Positions 43,049 through 51,522 of a stretch of 64,000 nt of DNA are shown piece by piece (positions within the stretch are counted from its first letter, which is position 1; each line of letters opens with the position of its first letter). Origin of the DNA: Cupriavidus sp. YR651 (GTDB taxonomy: Bacteria; Pseudomonadota; Gammaproteobacteria; Burkholderiales; Burkholderiaceae); contig NZ_FMYZ01000003.1 in the NCBI RefSeq assembly GCF_900101625.1, positions 248,001 to 312,000 of the forward strand. Reading direction: 5' to 3'. A program made the position numbers and the translations under genes. The notes beneath the pieces were generated by a model. It searched no databases, was not told the DNA's origin, and saw nothing but the letters and a program-made list of their open reading frames with translations.

Positions 43049-44622
43049 AACTCACGGGTCATCTCCTCATTGGTGCCGAGGAAGTCGCCGCAAGTGCGGG
43101 CTCGATGAAGGCCCTGAATCCGGCAACGAACTCCGAAATCGAGCCGCCGTTCGCATTGGGCGGCATCGCGGAAGTGGACCGCGCGGCAAAGCTGGCCGAC
43201 GACGCTTTCGATAGCTATCACGACACGAGTCTCGCAGAGCGGGCCGCGTTCCTCGATCGCATTGCGGCTGGCATCGACGCCATCGCCCAGGAGCTGGCGC
43301 AACGCACGTCGCTCGAGACGGGATTGCCGGTCGCCCAGCTAGAGGGAGAAGCCGCCAAGGCCGCCACCCAATTCCGCCAGTTCGCAGCTGTCGTGCGCCA
43401 GGGACGCTTCCGCCAGGCGACGATCGATTCCGCGCAGCCGGAGCGTCAGCCGCGTGCGCGCATGGATCATCGCATGCAGAAGATCGCCATCGGTCCGGTG
43501 GCCATCTTTGGCGCGAGCAACTTTCCGATTTCCTATTCGGTCGCGGGAGGCGATACGGCCTCGGCGCTGGCCGCCGGTTGTCCGGTTATTCTGAAAGCGC
43601 ACAACGCGCACCCCGGCGCGTCTGAAATGCAGGGGCGCGTGATCCGGCAGGCGGTGAAGGACTCGGGGCTGCATGAAGGTGTGTTTTCTCTCGTGCGTGG
43701 CGGCGGCAATGACATTGGCGAGGCGCTTGTCGATCATCCTCTTGTCAAGGGCGTCACCTTCACGGGCTCCGAAGTCGGTGGCATGGCGCTGTTCCGGCGC
43801 GCGCAGCAACGTCCTGATCCGATTCCCGTCTTCACCGAAATGACGAGTGTCAATCCGACCTTTGTCCTGCCGGCGGCACTCGCCTCGCGAGGGGGCGAGA
43901 TTGGCGATGGCTTCGCGGAGCGCATGCTGGTCACCGTCGGACAGGCCTGCCTCAAACCAGCCATCCTGCTGGCCATTCACGGTCAGGGCTACGAAGAGAT
44001 GAAGCAGGCAATGCGCGCGCGTGTACAAGCCATGCATGCGCGCACGATGCTGACGCCGGGTATCAACACCGCGTATCGCAGGAACCTTGAACGGCTATCC
44101 AACGCCGGGGCCGAGCGAATCGCGGCTGGCGGCGATCCTCAAGGCGTCTGGGACGGTCAGGCGATGCTCTTCGAAGTCGACGGCGCGCGCGTCCTGGAAT
44201 CGCCCTCATTGTCGGAAGAAGTCTTCGGGCCCGCCGCGTTGATCATCCGGGTGAAGGACGAAGCGCAACTCCTCGCCATTGCGAAGCAGTTCGGAGGCCA
44301 GCTTTCCGCGACGATGCAGATCGATCCGGATGACTATGCGATGGCTGCCCGGCTGCTGCCGATTCTGGAGCGTCGGACCGGACGAATCGTCATCAACGCG
44401 TTCTCGCATCCGCAGGAGGTGTCGTACGCGTCAATCCACGGTGGGCCGTTTCCCGCGACGTCCGACAGCCGCTTCACCTCGGTCGGCATGAGCGCCATCG
44501 AGCGATTCCTGCGCCCGGTCTGCTATCAGGGCTTCCCCGATAAATTGCTGCCTGAAGCGCTGAAGCACGAGAATCCTGCCGGTATCTGGCGTCTCACCGA
44601 CGAGGAACCGTCGACGGCCTGA
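43045..44622 (+). CDS. Aldehyde dehydrogenase, alpha-ketoglutarate-semialdehyde dehydrogenase-like
   Basis: This 525-residue enzyme belongs to the long NADP-type branch. The Asn is in FGASNFPISYS, the general-base Glu is in FTEMTSVNP, and the nucleophile Cys is in GQACLKPA, where relatives have GQFCT. Length and these motifs match alpha-ketoglutarate-semialdehyde dehydrogenases of sugar-acid and hydroxyproline pathways, which make 2-oxoglutarate. The ATGA overlap with the isochorismatase-like gene implies one operon, and the epoxide hydrolase gene follows after 44 bp. Confidence 0.87.
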   Translation: MKLTGHLLIGAEEVAASAGSMKALNPATNSEIEPPFALGGIAEVDRAAKLADDAFDSYHDTSLAERAAFLDRIAAGIDAIAQELAQRTSLETGLPVAQLEGEAAKAATQFRQFAAVVRQGRFRQATIDSAQPERQPRARMDHRMQKIAIGPVAIFGASNFPISYSVAGGDTASALAAGCPVILKAHNAHPGASEMQGRVIRQAVKDSGLHEGVFSLVRGGGNDIGEALVDHPLVKGVTFTGSEVGGMALFRRAQQRPDPIPVFTEMTSVNPTFVLPAALASRGGEIGDGFAERMLVTVGQACLKPAILLAIHGQGYEEMKQAMRARVQAMHARTMLTPGINTAYRRNLERLSNAGAERIAAGGDPQGVWDGQAMLFEVDGARVLESPSLSEEVFGPAALIIRVKDEAQLLAIAKQFGGQLSATMQIDPDDYAMAARLLPILERRTGRIVINAFSHPQEVSYASIHGGPFPATSDSRFTSVGMSAIERFLRPVCYQGFPDKLLPEALKHENPAGIWRLTDEEPSTA

Positions 44623-44666
44623 TCCACGCCGGCCATCGCCTCGCCTTTCGTTCCCAGAGGTTGTTT

Positions 44667-45986
44667 ATGGATACCGATCTCCTTCCCGAACGCTCGCCAC
44701 GTCGCCGCTTTTTTGGCATGTCAGCGGCTGCCATTGCGGCAACCTCGTTGAGCCGGTACGTTCTGGCCGATGTCTCCATCGTTAGTGTTGCCCGGCCAGC
44801 CGGTGGCGACAAGAAAGCGATTCGTCCACTTCGCGTCCGCGTTCCGGAGTCGCAGCTCGTCGAGTTGCGCAGGCGGGTCAAGGAGACCCGGTGGCCCACG
44901 CGTGAGACGGTGACGGATGCAACGCAGGGCGTACAACTTGCGACGACGCAGAACCTGGCGCGCTACTGGGCGACCAGCTACGACTGGCGGCGGATCGAGC
45001 GAAGGCTGAACACGTTCCCGCAATTCGTGACCGAGATCGACGGGCTCGACATTCACTTCATTCACGTTCGATCGAAACAGAAGGATGCGCTGCCGATCAT
45101 CGTCACGCATGGATGGCCCGGCTCGATCATCGAACAGTTGAAGATCATCGAGCCGCTTACCGATCCGATGGCCCATGGTGGCACGGCGGCCGACGCCTTC
45201 GATATCGTGATTCCATCGCTGCCGGGTTATGGATTCTCGGGGAAGCCGACAACGACAGGCTGGGATCCTGGCCGTATCGCGCGCGCATGGGTGGCCTTGA
45301 TGAAAAGGCTTGGCTATACACGCTATGTGGCTCAGGGGGGCGATTGGGGAAATGCCGTCACGGAGCAGATGGCGCTGCTGAAGCCGCCTGAGCTGCTTGG
45401 CATTCACACCAACATGCCTGCCACGGTGCCTGACAACGTCGCCAAGGCGCTCAAGTTCGGGGAGCCCGCCCCAGCCGGCCTTTCCGCCGACGAGAAGCAT
45501 GCGTACGATCAACTCGACTTCTTCTACAAGCACGGTCTGGGGTACGCGCTGGAAATGGCAAACCGCCCGCAGACCCTCTACGCGATCGAGGATTCACCCG
45601 TCGGCCTTGCCGCGTGGATGATCGACCACGACGCGGCCAGCCAGGCGCTGATCTCGCGCGTGTTCAATGGCGGGTCCGAAGGCCTGAACCGTGACGATAT
45701 TCTCGACAACATCACGTTGTACTGGCTGACGACCACGGGAATCTCGTCTGCCCGACTGTATTGGGAGAACAAGCTCAACTTCTTCGAGCCGAAGCACGTT
45801 GCCATTCCCGTGGCGGTCAGCGTATTTCCCGACGAGATCTACGCCGCCCCACGGAGCTGGGTGGAAAAGGCTTACCCCAAGCTGATCCATTTCAATCGCC
45901 TGCCCAAAGGCGGCCATTTCGCTGCATGGGAACAGCCACAAGCGTTCTCGGAGGAAATTCGCACGAGCTTCCGGTCGCTGCGTTGA
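44667..45986 (+). CDS. Epoxide hydrolase with N-terminal EHN domain and Tat signal
   Basis: This is a 439-residue alpha/beta-hydrolase. A twin-arginine signal (SPRRRFFGMSAAAIAATSL) suggests export in folded form. Then come the EHN domain (about 55-160) and the hydrolase core, with HGWPGS at the oxyanion hole, nucleophile Asp in GGDWGNAVTE and the catalytic His in GGHFAAWEQP. It opens epoxides to diols. ATG 44667 with AGAGG upstream was chosen over TTG 44661. The operon setting with the dehydrogenase suggests epoxide-to-acid conversion, but the periplasmic location makes a shared pathway uncertain. Confidence 0.87.
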   Translation: MDTDLLPERSPRRRFFGMSAAAIAATSLSRYVLADVSIVSVARPAGGDKKAIRPLRVRVPESQLVELRRRVKETRWPTRETVTDATQGVQLATTQNLARYWATSYDWRRIERRLNTFPQFVTEIDGLDIHFIHVRSKQKDALPIIVTHGWPGSIIEQLKIIEPLTDPMAHGGTAADAFDIVIPSLPGYGFSGKPTTTGWDPGRIARAWVALMKRLGYTRYVAQGGDWGNAVTEQMALLKPPELLGIHTNMPATVPDNVAKALKFGEPAPAGLSADEKHAYDQLDFFYKHGLGYALEMANRPQTLYAIEDSPVGLAAWMIDHDAASQALISRVFNGGSEGLNRDDILDNITLYWLTTTGISSARLYWENKLNFFEPKHVAIPVAVSVFPDEIYAAPRSWVEKAYPKLIHFNRLPKGGHFAAWEQPQAFSEEIRTSFRSLR

Positions 45987-46014
45987 GGGAAGGACTGTGG
46001 GTGCCGACCCACCG

Positions 46015-46932
46015 CTATTCGTCGCCCGACGCGGCACTGAACAGCGCTTCGCCGCGCTCCTGGAGCAGGGCCATGAGCCGCAGCGCCGCGGGCGACAGGT
46101 AGCCCTGGCGCCTGTACGTGACACCAAGCCTGCGGCGCAGCGTGGCTTCCTTCAGCGGCACTTCGCGCAGCGCATGCTTGTGCTCGTCGAGGGTATGCCT
46201 GGAAAGGAAGCTCAATAGCTCGGTCTTTGCGATCAGCCGGGGCAGCAGTGGAATGGAGTTCGCGTCTATCTGCGTGACTGGCCTGGGCAGGCCGTGCGAC
46301 TGAAATGCGGCGTCGAGCCATTGCCGGCTGGGAATCGATGCAGCTGGCAAAACCCAGTGCCATGACAGCAGGGACTTGAGCGTAACGCGCGGTAGCTTGA
46401 ATACCGGGTGGGTAAGGCTGGCAACGACGACCACCACGTCTTCCACAATCGCATGACTGACCAGCAAGTCGTCATGCTCCGGCATCAATCCAATCAGCAA
46501 GTCGAGGGCGCCTTCCTTCAGGCGTTCGCGCAGCACCAGGCTCGGCGCCACGGTGATGTCGATCGTCGTGGCGGGGGCTTCTTCCAGCAAGAGATTGCAG
46601 ATCTCCGGCAAGACGCGCTCGGCGGCGATCGGGCCGCTGCCGATCCGCACGTGCCCGGCGTTGCCCTTCGCGAAATCGCCGACCTCCCGCAGCGCCTCGT
46701 CCGTGGCGCCCCGCAGCATGCGGGCTCGCGCCAGCAACACTTCGCCGACGGGCGTCAGCCTGATGCCGCGCCCCTTGCGCTCGAACAGTTTGCTGTCGAA
46801 TGCCTCTTCCAGGCGCTGCACGGCCTTGGTCAGGGCCGGCTGCGTGCGGCCCAGCTTCTCGGCGGCGGCCCCAACGTGGCCGAGCTCGGCCACGACCTCG
46901 AAGTACCTCAGGTCCCTGAGCTGGATGTCCAT
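46015..46932 (-). CDS. LysR-family regulator of the Bug/hydroxyacid/RraA cluster
   Basis: This is a 305-residue LysR regulator with HTH HVGAAAEKLGRTQPALTKAV and a complete effector domain; it resembles the group that includes CbbR/GbpR-like proteins. It is divergent from the Bug receptor gene with a helically phased inverted repeat between, so it most likely controls the receptor, dehydrogenase and aldolase genes. It is convergent to the epoxide hydrolase gene. Confidence 0.9.
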   Translation of the reverse strand: MDIQLRDLRYFEVVAELGHVGAAAEKLGRTQPALTKAVQRLEEAFDSKLFERKGRGIRLTPVGEVLLARARMLRGATDEALREVGDFAKGNAGHVRIGSGPIAAERVLPEICNLLLEEAPATTIDITVAPSLVLRERLKEGALDLLIGLMPEHDDLLVSHAIVEDVVVVVASLTHPVFKLPRVTLKSLLSWHWVLPAASIPSRQWLDAAFQSHGLPRPVTQIDANSIPLLPRLIAKTELLSFLSRHTLDEHKHALREVPLKEATLRRRLGVTYRRQGYLSPAALRLMALLQERGEALFSAASGDE

Positions 46933-46969
46933 TGATAACTCTGAGGAATCGAAACATGAACATTATCAA
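46932..46969. promoter_or_regulatory. TTGATAA/TTATCAA inverted repeat, candidate LysR operator
   Basis: TTGATAA (46932-46938) and TTATCAA (46963-46969) are exact inverted repeats whose centres are 31 bp apart, about three helical turns. The left arm begins at the LysR start codon. The right arm is 54 bp before the Bug receptor ATG. This fits a LysR tetramer that represses its own gene and activates the divergent one; that role is inferred. Confidence 0.45.
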
Positions 46970-47023
46970 ATAGACGGAATGCTTTTGCACGACAAGAATG
47001 CGGCTACAAACCAAGGAGACACG

Positions 47024-48001
47024 ATGCTGAATCTTCGACTTCTGGCTGGCGCCGCCGTGCTGGCTCTTTGCAGCGGCGCCGCGAGCGCCGACACCTGGCC
47101 CGCCAAGCCGATCCGTCTTGTGGTGCCGTTTCCTCCCGGCGGCGGCACGGACGCGGTAGCGCGCCTGGTCGCCGAGAAGATGTCGGCACAAGCCCACTGG
47201 ACCGTGGTGGTCGAGAACCGGCCCGGAGCAGGTGGCAACGTCGGCCTCGATGTTGTGGCGAAGGCGCCTGCGGATGGCTACACGATCGGACTTGGGCAGA
47301 CCGCGAATCTGGCGATCAATCCCGCGCTGTACCCGAAGATGCCTTTCGATCCGCTGAAGGACTTCGCGCCCATTTCCACGGTGGCGTCGCAACCCGTGGT
47401 TCTGCTCGTCAACGCCGCCTCGCCGTTCAAGACGCTCAAGGACGTGGTCGTCGCAGCCAAGGCCAAGCCCGAGTCCCTGCGGATGGGTACGCCGGGCAAT
47501 GGCACCGTGGCACACCTGGCTGGCGAACTGCTGGAGCGGCAGGCGGGCTTCAGGATGCTCAACGTGCCGTACAAGGGCGCCAGCCCGGCAATGATGGATC
47601 TGCTGGGCAACCAGGTGGAATTCAACTTCGCCAACACCGCCGCTGCCATTCCGCAACTGATGAACCAGAAGGTCCGCGCACTGGCCGTCAGTTCCGCGCA
47701 GCGCATCCGCAACGTGCCGCAACTGGCCAACGTGCCGACGGTAGCGGAGGCCGGATATCCCGGTTTCGATGCCATCACGTGGACCGGCCTGGTGGCGCCG
47801 GCACGCACGCCCCAGGCGTTGATCGATCGCATCAATGCGGAAGTGCGCAAGGCGCTCAAGACGCAGGATGTGCTGGACAAACTGGCTGCGGAGGGCAGCA
47901 CGCCGATGGGCAGCACGCCGCAGCAGTTCGGCGACTACCTGCGCGCCGAGCACCAGAAATGGGGCGCATTGATCCGTGACGCCAATATCAAGCTCGACTG
48001 A
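47024..48001 (+). CDS. Bug-family periplasmic substrate-binding receptor
   Basis: This is a 325-residue TctC/Bug receptor with signal MLNLRLLAGAAVLALCSGAA cleaved after ASA and the mature DTWPAKPIRLVVPFPPGGGT start. VENRPGAGGNVG and NVPYKGASPAM are typical. AAGGAG precedes ATG 47024. It begins a co-directional run with a 2-hydroxyacid dehydrogenase (14 bp later) and an RraA-type aldolase, so the ligand may be a hydroxy or oxo dicarboxylate. No TctAB is encoded here. Confidence 0.92.
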   Translation: MLNLRLLAGAAVLALCSGAASADTWPAKPIRLVVPFPPGGGTDAVARLVAEKMSAQAHWTVVVENRPGAGGNVGLDVVAKAPADGYTIGLGQTANLAINPALYPKMPFDPLKDFAPISTVASQPVVLLVNAASPFKTLKDVVVAAKAKPESLRMGTPGNGTVAHLAGELLERQAGFRMLNVPYKGASPAMMDLLGNQVEFNFANTAAAIPQLMNQKVRALAVSSAQRIRNVPQLANVPTVAEAGYPGFDAITWTGLVAPARTPQALIDRINAEVRKALKTQDVLDKLAAEGSTPMGSTPQQFGDYLRAEHQKWGALIRDANIKLD

Positions 48002-48015
48002 AACCTGAGATTCCC

Positions 48016-48987
48016 ATGCACACAATTCTTGTCACCGCGCCCAGGCTTGCCCCAGCCGGCGTGGATCTGCTGAACCGGGCCGGTGCTCGCGTGATCTACC
48101 TGTCCTCGCCCGACGATGGCGGGGAGGTCGAGCACATCATGGTCACGGAGCCCGTGGACGCGGTGATCTCGCGCACGGTAACGCTGTCCGCGCAGGCGAT
48201 TGCATCCTGCCCGACGCTCAGGGTCATTTCGAAGCATGGCGTCGGCGTCGGCAATATCGACGTGGAAGCCGCCACGCGGCGCGGCATACCGGTCTATGTC
48301 ACGCCGGGTGCGAACGCCCAGTCCGTTGCCGAGATGACCCTGGGCCTGATGTTCTCGGCATCCCGGCGCATCGGCTGGATGGATGCCGAGCTGCACGGCG
48401 GCCGCTGGTCGCGTGCCCAGGATGGCGTTGAATTGCACGGCAAGACCATCGGGCTGGTCGGATTCGGACAAATCGGCCAGCGTGTGGCGAAGGTATGCCT
48501 GGCGCTGGGCATGAAGGTGGTGGCCTTCGATCCGGCCGCGAGCGGCGGCCCCAGCCCAGTCGACGGCGCCGTGCTCGTTGCGTCGATGGCGGAGCTGTTG
48601 CCGCAAGCCGATGTGCTGAGCCTTCACGTTCCGCTCAACAAACACACGCGCAACATGCTTGGCGACGAGCAACTCAACCAACTGCCGAAGGGCGCCATCC
48701 TGATCAACACGGCGCGCGGTGAGGTGGTGGACGAATCCGCGCTGGTGGCCGCGCTTCAGGATGGCCGGCTCTTTGCCGCAGGCCTTGACACCATGGCTGT
48801 CGAGCCGTTGCCCGCCGATAGCCCGCTGACGACGCTGAAGAACGTCGTGCTGACGCCCCATGTCGGAGGATCGACGCCGGCGGCCCTGGCTGCCATGGCA
48901 GGCGCCGCCGCGCGGAACGTGCTCGGCTGGCTCGGCGGGAATCCGGTGGACCGCGCCGCCTGTGTCAATCCCCAGGTGTTTGCCTGA
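48016..48987 (+). CDS. D-isomer-specific 2-hydroxyacid dehydrogenase
   Basis: This is a 323-residue NAD-dependent enzyme of the phosphoglycerate/hydroxypyruvate dehydrogenase type. The NAD motif is GLVGFGQIGQRVAKV, and the catalytic residues are Arg in INTARGEVVDE, a Glu in the following domain-return segment (AVEPLP) and His in TPHVGGST. It interconverts a 2-oxo acid and its D-2-hydroxy acid. Between a Bug receptor and an RraA-type aldolase, it probably oxidises the imported hydroxy acid to the aldolase substrate; this is inferred. Confidence 0.88.
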   Translation: MHTILVTAPRLAPAGVDLLNRAGARVIYLSSPDDGGEVEHIMVTEPVDAVISRTVTLSAQAIASCPTLRVISKHGVGVGNIDVEAATRRGIPVYVTPGANAQSVAEMTLGLMFSASRRIGWMDAELHGGRWSRAQDGVELHGKTIGLVGFGQIGQRVAKVCLALGMKVVAFDPAASGGPSPVDGAVLVASMAELLPQADVLSLHVPLNKHTRNMLGDEQLNQLPKGAILINTARGEVVDESALVAALQDGRLFAAGLDTMAVEPLPADSPLTTLKNVVLTPHVGGSTPAALAAMAGAAARNVLGWLGGNPVDRAACVNPQVFA

Positions 48988-49033
48988 TTTCACCCTTTCC
49001 CTGCTTCCCGCTTTTTCTCTCCTGGAGACCGTC

Positions 49034-49741
49034 ATGAGCCAATTCGAATCCTCCGCCACGGTGCAGTGGCCGGCCGGCTATCGCATCAACCCGCGTGCGG
49101 AAGGCCCCGCCGCTGCCATCGTGGCAGCGTTTCGCGAAATTCCCGTCGCCGCGATCGGCGATTCGATGAGCCGCAATATCGGCACGGTCGGCCTGCGCCA
49201 ATACCATCGCCGGCTGGAGGCCGTGCTGTGCGGCCCCGCGGTGACGGTACGCGTCCGGCCGGGCGACAACCTGATGATCCACAAGGCGCTGATGATGGTG
49301 CACCCCGGCGATGTGCTGGTCATCGATGGCGGGGGCGATGTTACACAGGCGCTCGTCGGTGGCCTGATGCGCACCACGTGCGTGACAAAGAAGCTCGGTG
49401 GACTGGTCATCGACGGCGCGGTTCGCGACCTGTGCGAATGGGCCGAAGACGGCATGCCCATCTTCGCGAAGGGCCACACGCACCGGGGCCCGAGCAAGGA
49501 CGGCCCCGGCGAGATCAACGTGCCGGTCTCCTGCGCCGGGCTTGCGGTCCTGCCCGGCGACCTGATCGTCGGGGATGCGGATGGCGTCATTGCCGTTCCG
49601 GCTGCCGAGGCCGCATATGTGCTGGAACAGTGCCGCGCGCACCTGGCCAAGGAAGCGAAGATCCGCGCGCAGAACGCCGCAGGCACATCGGACCCCGAGC
49701 GGTTTGACGCCGCCCTTCGCGCCAAGGGCCTGCCTGTTTAA
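49034..49741 (+). CDS. RraA-family aldolase/decarboxylase-like protein (HMG/CHA aldolase type)
   Basis: This is a 235-residue RraA-fold protein. VIDGAVRDLCEW holds the conserved Arg and Asp, and PGDLIVGDADGV is the family's GDxDG loop. Many members are 4-hydroxy-4-methyl-2-oxoglutarate / 4-carboxy-4-hydroxy-2-oxoadipate aldolases that release pyruvate. GGAGA precedes ATG 49034. It ends the Bug/dehydrogenase/RraA run, where cleavage of a branched 2-oxo acid is likely. A true RNase E inhibitor role is unlikely given the context and C-terminal extension. Confidence 0.88.
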   Translation: MSQFESSATVQWPAGYRINPRAEGPAAAIVAAFREIPVAAIGDSMSRNIGTVGLRQYHRRLEAVLCGPAVTVRVRPGDNLMIHKALMMVHPGDVLVIDGGGDVTQALVGGLMRTTCVTKKLGGLVIDGAVRDLCEWAEDGMPIFAKGHTHRGPSKDGPGEINVPVSCAGLAVLPGDLIVGDADGVIAVPAAEAAYVLEQCRAHLAKEAKIRAQNAAGTSDPERFDAALRAKGLPV

Positions 49742-50543
49742 GCCTGGAAGATGAAAAGACGGCAACCTCTATATGTCGGCGGCCCAGATCGAATACCCGG
49801 TGAAGATCTACCGCATGGCCATCCAGGCCCAGCCATCGCCGATTGATCACAGGTAGGCGACAAGGGTTTGAGTGTTCCGGGCGGACGGTTGTCCCTACGA
49901 GGCCAATCGTCCGCGTGGCTGCAGTCACCTGCCTCATCCCGGCGAGGCACTGAAAGCGAGTCGGGAGCGGTCGATCGGCACATGGTTTGGTGCACGGCCG
50001 CTTCAGGGCCGACTTTGGTCATTCTTCTGCTCGGAAATACGGCGCCGCGTAAAGCTTGCGTGTGCGACGACAACTGCACTTCAAACGCGTGCTCGCGCTG
50101 GTGCAGCCTGTGCCAGCCGGCCGGCTGCACGGTGACCCGCCCGGTGAGCGTGCCGGTTAACTCGGCGGCAGCCCGGGCTTTCCTCGCACAGGACTCGCAA
50201 GTCCCCGACTTTGCGTGCAGATAAGGAACGCCAGATTCTCCGATAGAGATCTGGATCACACCCTAATCGGCCAATAGCAAATCACGACCCTCCATGTAAG
50301 AGGACTTGAGCTGCAATAAGCCCGCCTTCATTGCGCTTTGTCGACCGCTGGAAGATTTTGCGTTACCAAGCGCGTCTTCCTTTGCTGTCTGAAAGAGGGC
50401 ATATATCTTAGAGTTAGAACGGGAGAGCGAGGCGCGACGCGCGGGGAAATCCGTGTGACGATATCTCACACACACATCCGCCCGGGATTCGGAAAATACC
50501 GTGTTTTCATTGCCCCAGCCGACAACTAGACTGAGTAATCGAC
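49742..50543. other. 800-bp spacer before the second TIR gene
   Basis: This region holds no recognisable gene. A 28-codon frame at 49772-49858 and short frames elsewhere look like decayed coding sequence. On the minus strand, 50263-50475 has a 70-codon frame with normal amino-acid composition (IYALFQTAKEDALGNAKSS) but a GTG start and no ribosome-binding site; it may be a real small gene or the tail of one. The part from about 50230 is visibly richer in A and T than the surroundings, which suggests a junction with acquired DNA. Confidence 0.4.
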
Positions 50544-51401
50544 ATGGCCGACGTCTTCATCAGTTACGCACGAGAAGACCATGAACGCGCCCGGCAGCTT
50601 GCCTCGGCGCTGGATGCACAGGAATACTCTGTCTGGTGGGATCGCGAGCTTATAACGGGAGAACGCTATGACATTGCCATTGAACGCGAGCTTGACGCTG
50701 CGAAAAGCGTGGTCGTACTTTGGTCAAAAGATTCGATTGGCTCTGAATGGGTCAGGAATGAGGCGGCTGCGGCCGCAGAGCGAGAAGTACTAATTCCTGC
50801 CCTGCTTGACACCGTGAAACCGCCGCTGGAATTTCGCCGAAGGCACACGGTGGATTTGGCTGGTTGGCGTGGAGATCCCGGCGACATCAATTTCCAGACG
50901 GTGTGCCGAGCAGTTTCGGTGAACGTCGGCCGACCACCGGTTTCTCCGATTTCACCTCCAAAACCCATCAGCCTTGTTGAGCGGTTTGCCCGGCGACTAA
51001 GTAAGATCAAGCCCGCACCAATCATCATGCTCGCGGCCGTCATCGTCGCAGTTACTCTTTCCATTCGAGCTCCGACGAGCATCCGTGGTCAGCAAAAAGC
51101 TGGCGTTTCGGACACTCCGATCGTTTCAAATGTCTACACTCATCCTGCTGGCAGCTTCGAAAGACAGGGCGAGATTTGGGTAGAGTATCCTCCGTATTCG
51201 CCGGGCAGAAACTTCCAGTTCAAGGAGGCGAGGCGGGACGGCGAGTTTATTTATCTTTTTGATGAGACTCGGCACAAGGCGGGCGATCCTTTGCGGATCA
51301 TGTATTTGCGATTGCCCATCGCTGGTGGGATGGCGCAATGGTCTTATCCCAATCCATTCATTTGGCAGGACCTTTACCCTGTGACGCCTAAACAGCAATA
51401 G
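50544..51401 (+). CDS. TIR domain - single transmembrane protein with unknown C-terminal domain
   Basis: This is a 285-residue protein. Residues 1-125 form a TIR domain beginning DVFISYARED, with WWDREL (31-36) and a candidate NADase glutamate Glu73 in EWVRNE. A proline-rich linker leads to one membrane helix at about 158-174. The last 110 residues, rich in aromatic and charged residues (IWVEYPPYSPG, FIYLFDETRH), match no family I know. With the TIR domain inside, this tail would be periplasmic. The ribosome-binding site is weak and base use is less GC-rich than in neighbours, a sign of transfer. Cell-death effector or ligand sensor are both possible; no defence partner is adjacent. Confidence 0.85.
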   Translation: MADVFISYAREDHERARQLASALDAQEYSVWWDRELITGERYDIAIERELDAAKSVVVLWSKDSIGSEWVRNEAAAAAEREVLIPALLDTVKPPLEFRRRHTVDLAGWRGDPGDINFQTVCRAVSVNVGRPPVSPISPPKPISLVERFARRLSKIKPAPIIMLAAVIVAVTLSIRAPTSIRGQQKAGVSDTPIVSNVYTHPAGSFERQGEIWVEYPPYSPGRNFQFKEARRDGEFIYLFDETRHKAGDPLRIMYLRLPIAGGMAQWSYPNPFIWQDLYPVTPKQQ

Positions 51402-51522
51402 CGACTCACTAGCGGATTCAAGACCTGCGTCCCGAATGTTGCCCTGATGGAGGCTAGCTCTCACGCCGATGCCTCAGAACTCTGTGAAATCCACGGCGAA
51501 TACCGCGCCGACGCGTGTATCG

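Noticed and set aside
50263-50475. Minus-strand 70-codon frame as a definite gene
   Set aside because: GTG start, no ribosome-binding site and no family; kept only as a remark in the spacer entry.
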